Of a stretch of 64,000 nucleotides of DNA, positions 22,690 through 32,775 are shown one piece after another; positions within the stretch are counted from its first letter, which is position 1; every line of letters begins with the position of its first letter. The position numbers and the translations under genes are program-made. The stretch comes from Diadema setosum. Taxonomy: Eukaryota; Echinodermata; Echinoidea; Diadematoida; Diadematidae. The stretch is from assembly GCF_964275005.1 (NCBI RefSeq), contig NC_092686.1:48781627-48845626 (forward strand). The letters are read 5' to 3'. A model generated the notes under the pieces. That model was not told the DNA's origin. It worked only from the letters and a program-made list of their open reading frames with translations, and made no database searches.

Positions 22690-23930
22690 AAAAACTGTCC
22701 AAATATTTCACCCAAAGTGCGCACCAGGTTGCTGAATTTCAATTCTACAAATGCTTAATCTCTCTCTCTTATGGGAGGGGGATACACTCAAAGTCTTGGG
22801 GATTGAGAGCTTCCCAAATTCCAAATGTCCTTATGAGCTATTTTATTTTGAATTCTAAAAATGCAAAAGCTTCCTCGTATGCAGGAGCATCAATCCTGGA
22901 GAATCTTAGAAGGGAGCAGATATGTCATTTTGTCCCCTACAATTCTCTCAATCAGGGAAATTTTCTTCTTTTTCTGATAGAAAACTGTCCAAATATTTCA
23001 CTCATTGTGCAACGGATTGTTGAATTTCAATTCTGAAAATGCAAAATCTCAGTCGCATGGGAGGGGGATGCCCTTCCCACACCCTCCCCCGTTAGGTCTC
23101 CATCCATACACTAACCCTACCTCTAACCCCAAACTTGGGGGATTGACAAATTTCAGAATATTTCATCAAAAATAAGTTTGATATCTGTCATTTGAGTTCA
23201 AATTTATTCAAAAGTTCCCTCATCCTCTTTAATTTATGTTTCCCCCGCTCGGTTCCTACCCACAGATTAAGACTCGACACATTTGGGGACTGACAGTTTT
23301 TCGGAATATTCCACAGAAGTGTGCATCAGATCGTTCTATTTCAATTCTAAAAATGCAAAAGCTCCACCGTCTGGGTTTTGCTGGGAGGGGGCTACCCTCC
23401 CACACCCTCCTCCCGTCCATTGTTACCCGTCAACTTCCGTGTATCACATGCCTACACAGCAACGGCGTAAATCCGTACTGAGGAGTGGGGGGGGGGGGGA
23501 TAGTCACCATCACCACGATTACAAGCCCATAACCGGACCGGCGCAGCCTTGGGGGGGGGGGGGGGGGGGGAGGGAAGCTTGGTGAACCCCCCCCCCCCCA
23601 CACACACACACTTTACAGGGATCGGATGTCCCACTCTTTTGCATGGAATAAAATATAGTGGGAGGAAAGTGGCAGCAAAAATATGAAGACGTTTTGTTCT
23701 TGTTGCTTTTTTTTTTTTGCTTGTCAGATGACTTTCGGCGGAAAATGAGACCTTAAAAGTATGAAAACATTTTTCTTTTTGTTTTTGAAATATCTGTGAG
23801 AGGGAGCGGAACGACCGAACGGGGGAGGGTGTGTATCCCTCTCCCACACGAGGAAGATTTTGCATTTTCAGACCTGAAATTCAGCGATCTGGTGCACACT
23901 TTTGGTGAAATTTTGTTTTCTTTTCTTTAA
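22690..23930. repeat. Scattered copies of a GTGCACCAG-CTCGGT repeat
   Basis: A module of GTCCAAATATTTCAC, GTGCACCAG, TTGAATTTCAATTCTAAAA, ATGCAAAAGCT and a GGGAGGGGG-CCCTCCCACACC stretch occurs at about 22690, 22980 and 23295 (forward) and 23800-23930 (reverse). Relatives lie at 25735 (reverse), 26540-26700 (forward) and 60740-60830 (reverse). Non-coding. Confidence 0.65.
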
Positions 23931-24187
23931 AAAACAATAAGAAAATGAAATATTCACAATATATTATTGAATGACTAAATCGTGGTATTTCAGCTCTTGC
24001 TCCGCCTGTGCGACATCACTGTGAAGGCCTACTAAATAATGGGGCCTATCACCGGCGTAGACAGGATTTGATCTTAGGAGGAGCGGTTATGTGCCACGGA
24101 GGGAGCGAAGCAAGCGAGGGGGGCGGGGAGGGTATGGTAGGGAGGTTTCCCCCTCCCACGATGAAATCTTTTTACATTAATAATTTA

Positions 24188-25660
24188 GACATTTTACAGT
24201 CCCAAAGCTGCCGTTTGTAGCTATATTTTTCGCTTTGGAAACTAAGGAGGGCCGCACCGGGCGCAACTGCTGTCAATCACTGGCAGCAACATCAGGAGAA
24301 TGGCATAGCAATTAAATGCGAGCGAGCGGAGCGAGCGGGCTTGAAATTTTTGACATTTTACAGTCTAAAAACTGCCGTTTGTAGCTATATTTTTCGCTGT
24401 GGAAATTAAGGGGGGCCGCACCGGGCGCAACTGCTGTCAATCACTGGCAGCAACATCAGGAGAATGACATAGTGGTTAAATGCGAGCGAGCGGAGCGAGC
24501 GAGCTTGAAAATTTTTGACATTTCACAGTCCAAAGACTGCCGTTTGTGGCTGTATTTTTTCGCTTTGGAAATTAAGGGGGGGGGGCACATCGGGCGCAAC
24601 TCCTGGCAATTACTGGCAGCAACATCAGGAAAATGGCATAACGATTGAATGCGAGCGAGCGAAGCGAGTGAGCTTGAAAATTTTGATATTTACAGTCTGA
24701 AAAACTGTCCTTTGTGGCTGTATTTTTTTGCTTTGGAAATTAAGGGGGGCGCACCGGGCGTAAACTGCTGGCAATTACTGGCAGCAACATCATGAGAATG
24801 GCATAATGATTAGATGCGAGGGAGCGAAGCGAGTAAGCTTGAAAATTTTGACATTATTTACAGTCTAAAAAACTGTCGTTTGTGGCTGTATTTTTTCGCT
24901 TTGGAAATTAAGGGGGCGCACCGGGCGAAAACTACTGGCAGTTACTGGCAGCAGCATCAGGAGGATGGCATAATGGTTAAATGCGAGCGAGCGAAGCGAT
25001 CGAGCTTCAAAATTTTGTCATTTTGCAGTCCCAAAACAGCCGCTTGTAGTTATATTTTCGCTTTGGAAATTAAGGGGGGGGGGGGGGGCGCACCGGGCGA
25101 AAACTGCTGGCAATAACTGGCAGCAACACAAGGAGAATGGAATAATGATTAGTAATGCGAGCGAGCGAAGCGAGAGAGCTTCAAAATTTTGACACATTTT
25201 ACAGTCCCAAAACTGCCGTTTGTAGCTATATTTTTTGCTTTGGCAATTAAGGGGGCGCACCGGGCGCAACTGCTGTCAGTCACTGGCAGCAACATCAGGA
25301 GAATGGCATAGCGGTTAAATGCGAGCGAGCGGAGCGAGCGAGCTTTAAAATTTTGACATTTTACACTCCAAAAACTGCCGTTTGTAGCTTTATTTTTCGC
25401 TTTTGTTTGTCCCACTTTTATGGGGGGAACCACCCCCCTCCCCCCATCGACGCCTCTTCATAAAAAACTGCTGTCAGTCACTGGCAGCACATCAAGAGAA
25501 TGGCATAGCGGTTAAATGCGAGCGAGCGGAGCGAGCGAGCTTTAAGATTTTGACATTTTACACTCAAAAAGCTGCCGTTTGTAGCTATATTTTTCGCTTT
25601 TGTTTGTCCCACTTTTATGGGGGAACCACCCCCCCCCCCATCGACGCCTCTTCATAATAT
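24188..25660. repeat. ~165-bp tandem array with GCGAGCGAGCGGAGCGAGC
   Basis: GCGAGCGAGCG(G/A)AGCGAGC starts at 24318, 24482, 24651, 24815, 24983, 25157, 25321 and 25518, spacings of 164-174 bp except the last (197). Each unit also holds TTTTACAGTC, CTGCCGTTTGTAGCTATATT, GGCGCACCGGGCG and CACTGGCAGCAACATCAGG. A partial unit precedes the first, and the last two units have an altered end (CATCGACGCCTCTTCATAA). A lone GCGAGCGAAGCGAGC word occurs at 26212-26232. Non-coding. Confidence 0.9.
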
Positions 25661-25962
25661 AAGATCTGCTCCACACTCTTTGATAAATTAGGGAAATATA
25701 CGTCAATATCAAAAGTGTACAAAGTTTATCGAAAGGGATCCTGTATAGCAGAGCATTTGCATGTTTATGATTGCAATACAACGATCTGGTGCATAATTCT
25801 GGCGATATTTGGACAATATTTTCCATTAAGAAAGTTCGAGATTTGTCCTCATCTCGGGAATTGCTTGGGGGTTAATGATTTGTCTACCTAAACACATCCG
25901 TATAGGGGCGGGGCAAATGCCCCTTTGCCCCCCCCCCCCCCAATAGATTCGACGCCCCTGAT

Positions 25963-28008
25963 CTTCCCTGGGTATGCCCATCCTGACTGAGTCATCAGTC
26001 ACTGTCGTTTCTCAATAATGATTCAGGAAATGGAGGGGGTTCAATTATGGCGATATATTTTTTGTTATTGTTTGTTTGTTTGTTTTCGTACATATTTTGC
26101 AGATGTCCCCAGTTACTCGCGTCATAGGATGTTTACATGTAGGCCTATACTATTTGACGTTGTCAACGTCTGAGCCATACCTCGCAGTGTATGTCGATGT
26201 TACTTTCTTCGCGAGCGAGCGAAGCGAGCGAGCGCCTGAGAAAATTGTGTATACATTTTCCTACAAGATAGCATATATTGTTCAGCTCTGTTACCTGTCT
26301 GAAGGCCGGCGTACAAACGTCATGCAATATGCCAAAATTGATACATATCACATTTCTGCTTCCTCCATTTTTTCCCTAAAAATTCAGGGGGGATGATTGT
26401 ACAGGTCATCCCCCCTCCTCCATTTCAGGGGGGGGGGGGGATATATCCCCCCATCCCCCCCCCCCGGGATTTGCGCCCATGCTACACAGTGATGTTGCAT
26501 ACGTGGAACAAGAGCTGAGATGCCGCGAGATTGTCAAGCAGTTATCTTTTTCCCTTTTTTTTTGATAAAAAAAACAAAACAAAATTCACCAGAAGTGTGC
26601 ACCAGAACGTTGAATTTCAAGTCTGAAAATGCAAAATCAACCCCTCCCACACCCTCCCCCCGCTCGGTTGCTCCGCTCCCTCGCACTATATTCCAACTCA
26701 AAGTTTTTGTCTCTCCCCCCCCCCCCATAATCATGAAAACGGATCGACGACGACGCCGCTGAAATGGATTATGCGGAGAAGTCATGTGCTAAAAATGTTT
26801 TAAAATGAAAGCTTCATTATTTATTACTTAGTATTGTAACAATGATGTTATTATTAGAAGAAATAACTTTTAAAGAGGGATCCCTAGCATTCTTATCTGG
26901 CTTTTATTCTGATTTCAGTTAGATGCGGCTAGTTGGCAGAGTGAAAATTTTCTTCAGAGAATTGTGAACCGGGTCATCAATGATACCATTTTTAACAGAA
27001 TTATTCAAACTATACCAGATAAATACTCCTTCATCTAATTGAGAAGATTTAATTTGTTTTGAGTCTTGCAGAGCTAACTGAGATTAACAGAACGTCTACA
27101 CAAAGTTGTGCTACTGTCAATCTTTATCTTTTTATTTATGTCTCTCTGTTCTCGTCATTTTCATTTTATCTTGTCATATCCTACTTTCCCTCCCCTTGCT
27201 ATGTTATTCCTTGTCTTCTTTCAACTCATTTTCCACCTTTCCCTCCCCTTCTATCCTCTTTGCATTTTTTTTTTCTATTTTATTGCTTATTCTATCATTT
27301 TCTCTTCTAATTCTGGTATGTTACGTGTTATCCAAACCCGGATAGGATCGGCGGTTCCGGAACGTTTCTGCAGGTTGCTCATTGTGCGGTATATTCGTTC
27401 CGGCGGAACCTATTGGCTGAATTCGGTCAGTATGTTGGATCCCCTGGATCCCGGAACGAATATACTATGACACCGGCCCTGCCACCCACTATAACAACAG
27501 TGTAGCATTTGTATAGAGGTGTCATTCTATTCTGTACACAAAAATCACGCGACCTAAACCATGTAAAACCGAGAAACACAATGACTCCTTCACATGCATT
27601 TTTTTTTTCACGTTCATGTACATTTTATTGATGTAACAGTAGATACATGTACAAAACGAACAAAAAGATATGTTGGTGGGCGTCGGCTGGAGAGGCATCA
27701 AAGTACAAATCCATGAGACTTTGTCCTCTACCGTCGAGCATTTGTGATTTTTACAACATCGCTTCATTTGTTTGATACGACTCGAAACACCTATCTGGAA
27801 TTTGCTCTTTTTTTCAGGAATGACAATTTCACACTATTTTGACTGGTTTGACAATGCGCAGAAGCAAACGACAGTGACCACACATAAATACATCTACTCC
27901 AATTTTACCGATTCCCCTTTGCAAAATTTAGGAGCTTATTGGGCAATAATAAACTGCCAGAAGTGATACAATAATGAAACTGGCTTCATTCTTAATGATA
28001 ATGATAAC

Positions 28009-28042
<34 letters not shown>

Positions 28043-28130
28043 GTGGCCTCTTATGATGAGCTGAAGTCCATCAAGAATGATGCGCATGGCGCTCTTACAT
28101 AACTAGCATGAACAGCACATAATACAACCA
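25963..28130. other. Gene-poor stretch with C-runs and repeat debris
   Basis: Contains C/G runs (26410-26465), a GTGCACCAG repeat copy at 26540-26700, a pyrimidine-rich stretch (27115-27310), and an (AAT)n microsatellite at 28009-28042. A GGATCC-rich palindromic patch lies at 27340-27475, with some similarity in words to 36840-37020. No gene seen. Confidence 0.5.
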
Positions 28131-28577
28131 TTTATAAAATGGGTTCAAGAATGTAGCCAATTGGAAGCGCTGAAATGAGTCACGTGTGCGTGTATCAATT
28201 TCTCACTAACATGCACGGCCTGACGTCACAATGTTTACACTAGCAGTGCGTACTCAATCAGTTGTTACAAGTGCGTCGCGCGCAACTATACGCGCTGTCA
28301 ATCCTGTAAACAACTTCTAGTTCGGGCTGCCGGCCGGCGCCTTTCTTGTGTGCATAACATGTGTGGCGTACGTATACTCTTATACGTACAGTACTTATAT
28401 GTGCGGGATTTCCGAGTGCGACGTGCGTAAATGTTTGGGACGAACATCTTCGGACATCTTGACTCTTGAGAGAGTGCTACATGTAGCTGACTGGTATTGA
28501 CCCACAAAGGTACGTGCAAAATGCTGTTACTTTTCGACCCATTTTATAAAACAAATAATGCACAGGATTATTTCGTG

Positions 28578-28700
28578 GCGTTAGTGGAGATGTAGCGCAC
28601 TCGAGGGTATTTACAATTGTGAAACATGCACGAGGCGAAGCCGAGTGCATGTTGCACTACATTGTAAATACCCGAGAGTGCGCTACATCTCCACTAACGC
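28578..28700. repeat. Hairpin with perfect 25-bp outer arms, core orientation 1
   Basis: The 25-bp arms (28578-28602 and 28676-28700) are perfect reverse complements, starting GCGTTAGTGGAGATG. The 73-bp core (28603-28675) is itself partly palindromic around CGAGGCGAAGCCGAG. Confidence 0.9.
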
Positions 28701-29203
28701 ACTCTCACCTGTGTAATATTTGTATATTATAAAATGGGTTCAAGAATGTAGCGCTGAAATGAGTCACGTGTGCGTGCATTAATTTCTTATTATAAAATGG
28801 GTTCAAGAACGTAGCCAATAGGAAGCGCTGAAATGAGTCACGTGGGCTTTGATTACTTTAGTACCATTGCACTGCAGTACCAGTGCGCACTCAATCAGTT
28901 GTTACAAGTGCGTCGCGCGCTACTATACGCGCTGTCAATACCTGTAAACAACTTCTAGTTCGGGCTGCGTATGCCGACCGGCCTTTCTTGTGTGCATAAC
29001 ATATTATGTGGCGTACGTATACACTACTCTTATACGTACAGTACTTACATGTGCGGGATTTTCGAGTGCGACGTGCTTGACTCGACTCTCTAGAGCGAGT
29101 GCTACATGTAGCTGACTGGACTATTGACCCACAAAGGTACGTGAAAATGCTGTTAGTTTTCGACCCATTTTATAAAACAAATGATGCACAGGATTATTTC
29201 GTG

Positions 29204-29326
29204 GCGTTAGTGGAGACGCAGCTCACTCTCGGGTATTTACAATGTAGTGCAACATGCACTCGGCTTCGCCTCGTGCATGTTTCACAATTGTAAATACCCT
29301 CGAGTGCGCTATGCCTACACTAACGC
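29204..29326. repeat. Hairpin copy 2, core in opposite orientation
   Basis: The outer arms resemble copy 1 but have several mismatches. The 73-bp core (29229-29301) is an exact reverse complement of the core of copy 1, while the flanking sequence on both sides keeps the same orientation as in copy 1. Confidence 0.9.
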
Positions 29327-29450
29327 ACTCTATCCTGTGCATCATTTGTAGATTAACATGCACGCCGTAAAGTCACTGACGTCACAATGTTTACACTAGC
29401 AGTGCACGCTCAATCAGTTGTTACAAGTGCGTCGCGCGCTACCAAAGACG

Positions 29451-30805
29451 CTTAACTAATAAGACACGAAAGTGCGTGCTAATCCCGTACAAAACAAATG
29501 GACAGCGCGCGGTCTTCAAGCGTATTACGCACGTCACCTGAGATGGCATCTGATTCTGGTATCTGGTGGGTGAAGACGTATGGTTGGGTGTTCGTAATAC
29601 CGGATACCTAACGTTTTGCTATCAATAGAAACGTGAAAAATCTCACAATTTGCCTGAAATTTTACTCACGTGTGGAGAAAATACTCCGGATTCACAAGCG
29701 CGCACTGAAAATGCGATCTGAGGTACGCGCTCTTAGATGGCGGCTTCGAACGCGTGGGGTGTCATTTTTTCCGCATTCAGTTGCCCTGCTCATTTCAACC
29801 GACCACCCTGACAATACGTATAAAGGGCACTTAAATGCGTTTTTTTTTTTTTCGACAGGCCGCTGTTTTTTTCTAACCGTCATTTTTTCCCCAATAATAT
29901 TTGAATATATTTTGAATCCTTCGATATCACTTTTGAAGGACTGTTTGGTGAATTTGACTTGATTTTCATTAGGAAACTTTTCATCGTAATTGAAATAAAT
30001 TAGATGAGTCGGTTTGTTTTTTCACATTCATTTCTCGTTTCTGCATCAACTCGTACGGTCGTAGCGGGCGACAAAATGTTTATGTCATGTGTATGTGTAC
30101 GTGTGTGCACGATCGTACAAGCGGCGGTGACAATTTTGCGGTCAAAATCGTCAAATTTATTACGGAAGGATACTCTACATCTAACAACGAGTCAGCAAAG
30201 GTAGGCCTAGTTATATGTAGTTACACGATAAACCTTATTCGATTTTGCTAAATTTCGGTAATTTAGAGGGAATACTTAGTTGTTTTCGCCACATTTTACT
30301 CGGAAGCGTAGCCCAGTGAAGAATCGAACACCGTTGCGCGTATAGTCCCATGCGTACATTTTCTTTCTGTACGCGCAATGCCATTATAATGCGCCGGTCG
30401 GTGGGTTGGACACCTACCATATGTGTTTGTTGCTGTTGAGTTTGGCTCCCTATAACCGTCTATTCACGTTTCTACCGGAAAATGTTCGTATTGGCTGAAC
30501 GCTTGCACATAGGTGGACCTGTCTGTGATAATATCTTTTTACATCATATCACCATTTTGAATTTTTCGTCGATTTTTCGTCGTTTCTGGATATATTTTCA
30601 TCATATAAAACTACTTCGAGCTTCATCATCACTATCCTAGCAAGGGATCATCTGCGCATCCTATTGTTATCTCAACAGCGCCTGTCTCTTGGAAACTCGC
30701 GCTTGCATCATCACTTCCTCTTCCAACTTCAAACTTTAAAGTGCATCTTTTATTGTCCTCCCTGCGCTTGTCTCCCGGCATCTGTCATAACACCATTCTC
30801 GTTCT
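29451..30805. other. No gene recognised
   Basis: CpG-containing sequence with short open stretches of no family character, T runs and no resolved element ends. Confidence 0.45.
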
Positions 30806-30810
30806 CCTGG

Positions 30811-32233
30811 GCCGGTATTCCATAAACTAGATAAGCATGCTTAAGTCAGAAAATCTAAGCAATTTTGCTTATTTTCTGGCTAAGATAAAATTCTTAGCTT
30901 AAGTTCGTATTCCATAAAAATTGGCTAAGAATTTGTCTTAGCATTTTGCTAAGAATTTTGCTAAGAATTTTGTCTTAGCTAAGACAGATTTCGGCTTGCT
31001 GGCTAAGCATATTTTCTTAAAAATGTGCCGTCGGTATTCCAAAACGACATTTGTCTAAGAAATTTACCCTAAATCTAAGACAGCTATTGAGCTGTCTTAA
31101 CTTGGGTTCCAGTAAGAAAAAATTATGGGTGTAGCATAACAATGTAGAAAAGATGGCGGCTTTAGCTCATGATTTTTCATCTTTTTGCTAAATAAAGAAG
31201 TTCATCAGTAATGAGTAATGTAAATGAAATGAGTTCAGGGTTTGACGAAGCGTCTCGTGTGCGTCTCGTGGGAACTTGCACAGTAACAATACGGTAGAAA
31301 CTCGGTGGGCCATGGGCCACGGGGGAATCGGGGGGGGGGGGGGGTACTGTATGTGTTGCGCGTATACTACGCGTGCCCTCGACCTCCTTCTCAGCGCGCA
31401 TTAGCGGCGGAGTGGAGCGCGCAGCTAGAGGAACGCACATAGCCGCCCGGATATAAAGTCTACGTTTATGCCACAACCCACTACATTACGTAGACGTATG
31501 CCCTAGCTTGCTTATACACGTGCGGCTAGGCTATCACAGTTTGTGTATCGAGTCAGGCGAGTGCTGTCACAAAGCGTCCTCTCCGGCTCTACCGGATCGG
31601 TAAGTACGGACTAATTATCTGGGCCTAGTAACTACGTTAGGGTGTAAACATAAGTACTCGCTTTGATTTTGATTCTCGTGATTTCATGATGTTTCTTTTT
31701 TCACTCGGTGTCGTACTTGAAATGTGGTGTGATGTGATTGCGGTGTGAGTCTCACTTGTAAGGCCGTAACTTTGGCCGAAAAGATCAAAAACAACACGTA
31801 ACTGTTAGGTCTAGGTTGCCTACTACTAAATAAGTAGGCCGTTTACTGACATTCTAGACACTGTGAGACCTAGAGTAATATGAAGACGTTGCTCCTATAT
31901 AAAAAAAGCCTCTGAAAAAGTGCATTTAGTAATAGGCCTAGGTATCTTTTTCCATGGGTGCCTAGGGTAGTTGCGATTGTTGCTTAAACACGTAAAATAC
32001 ATAGACTTTCACCGCGGGGCAGCTGTTCGCGAACAGTGATGACATGAATATCTTGCTTATGTCAAATGACGTCATCAGAATTTAAGATTTTTGCTTAGCC
32101 AAATCGCCCGACTTAAGAAAAATGCCTTACAGTTTATGGAATACCGTTAGGGCGATTTTCTTTGCTAAGCAAAAATCTAAGACAAATTGCTTAAACTTAA
32201 GCAATTTGTCTTAGAAGTTTATGGAATACCGGC
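30811..32233. mobile_element. 1.42-kb TIR element, copy 1
   Basis: Bounded by GCCGGTATTCCATAAACT and its exact complement, with the 5-bp direct repeat CCTGG on each side (30806-30810, 32234-32238). Because the end is GC-symmetric, a 3-bp duplication (CTG) with a longer TIR fits equally well. The subterminal regions are full of TAAG/CTTA words forming nested hairpins. The middle (about 31100-32060) is single-copy-like, with a TATA-like box and a splice-donor-like site. There is no transposase frame, so it is non-autonomous. Confidence 0.82.
31450..31610 (+). promoter_or_regulatory. TATA-like promoter and first-exon-like segment inside the element
   Basis: GGATATAAAGTC at about 31449 is followed about 150 bp later by GGATCG|GTAAGTACGG, a near-consensus 5' splice site. 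Upstream lies a GC-rich stretch and AAGATGGCGG (31150), a YY1-type word on the same strand. The same block is present, inverted, in copy 2 (about 35930-36080). This could be the 5' end of a lost transposase gene or a captured host promoter. The function is inferred. Confidence 0.35.
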
Positions 32234-32238
32234 CCTGG

Positions 32239-32519
32239 GCGCAGCCATGAGCTCAAATTGCGGTGTCTCAGCCGACTCCCCCCCCCCCCCCCCCCCCCGC
32301 TCTCCCCCACCCCACGGGCAACATGTTTATCGCGCACTTGTAACAAAGGTTCGCGCACTAAGCAAGCATTCGCGCACTCAGTGAGAGACGCCCATTGGCT
32401 AAAGCAACCATGCATCAGTTTTTCATTCTGCGCGCGTGCTACTGTAGGGAGAGGGGTGGGGAGTGGGAAGGGGGGGGGGGGGGTCGGCTGAGACACCGCG
32501 TAATGGCGCTGCCCATGCA
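32239..32519. mobile_element. MITE with GCGGTGTCTCAGCCGAC ends
   Basis: GCGGTGTCTCAGCCGAC at 32260-32276 is perfectly inverted at 32483-32499. Weaker complementarity (GGGCGCAGCCAT versus ATGGCGCTGCCC) extends outward. The inner ends are C and G runs. Non-coding. Confidence 0.75.
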
Positions 32520-32555
32520 AAAAATACACATAGCGCGTCACAGAATCGGTCAATA

Positions 32556-32711
32556 GGGAGCTTAAGATTTTAGATGCGCGGACGTTAAAAAAAAAAAATA
32601 AATAAAATTCATGATCTGAGTGTGCGCAATAACTTGATCCGCGCTACTGCGCACGCTCAGATCGTGTTTCTTTCTCTTTGAACGTCCGCGCGTCTAAAAT
32701 CTAAAGCTCCC
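32556..32711. mobile_element. 156-bp MITE flanked by TA
   Basis: The ends GGGAGCTTAAGATTTTAGA and its near-complement extend about 32 bp (GCGCGGACGTT inside). TA flanks each side, consistent with a Tc1/mariner-type target. The centre contains TGCGCA words and an A run. Confidence 0.8.
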
Positions 32712-32775
32712 TAATACCTTAACGACGAAAGAGATTAGGGAGAGAGAGAAAAAAAAAATCGCTTTGTAATCCGGG

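Larger units (their letters stand above)
22327..25962. mobile_element. Possible 3.6-kb fold-back element enclosing tandem arrays
   Basis: The left end ATCAGGGCGTCGATCC and the right end GATTCGACGCCCCTGAT form an imperfect inverted pair, with AT on both sides of CAGGG. Further inside, CCCGAGATGAG (22403) faces its complement (25850-25859), and the segment around AACTGTCCAAATATTTCAC (22690-22760) faces a diverged complement at 25750-25820. The interior is non-coding: three to four ~110-127-bp units (22400-22670), repeats with GTGCACCAG and CTCGGT words, and the ~165-bp array. The boundaries are inferred. Confidence 0.45.
28131..29450. mobile_element. Duplicated TTATAAAATGGGTTC element with hairpin insert
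   Basis: Left ends TTATAAAATGGGTTCAAGAA occur at about 28133, 28729 (truncated after ~60 bp) and 28791. Matching right ends ACCCATTTTATAAAAC occur near 28540 and 29163. The bodies share GTTACAAGTGCGTCGCGCGC and CTGTAAACAACTTCTAG. Each full copy is followed by a hairpin (28578-28700; 29204-29326), and a partial third copy ends near 29450. CpG-rich and non-coding, with TATAAAA words at both ends. Confidence 0.7.

Noticed and set aside
22700-23036. Open frames in the 22.3-26 kb block
   Set aside because: Frames are shared among repeat units on both strands and cross homopolymer runs; they reflect the repeats.
24188-25660. CRISPR-like array
   Set aside because: Whole ~165-bp units repeat with no unique spacers, and the genome is eukaryotic.
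31177-31476. Open frame repeated at 36056-36340
   Set aside because: Duplicated only because it lies in the two TIR-element copies; it crosses the G-run and the C-terminal reading differs between copies.
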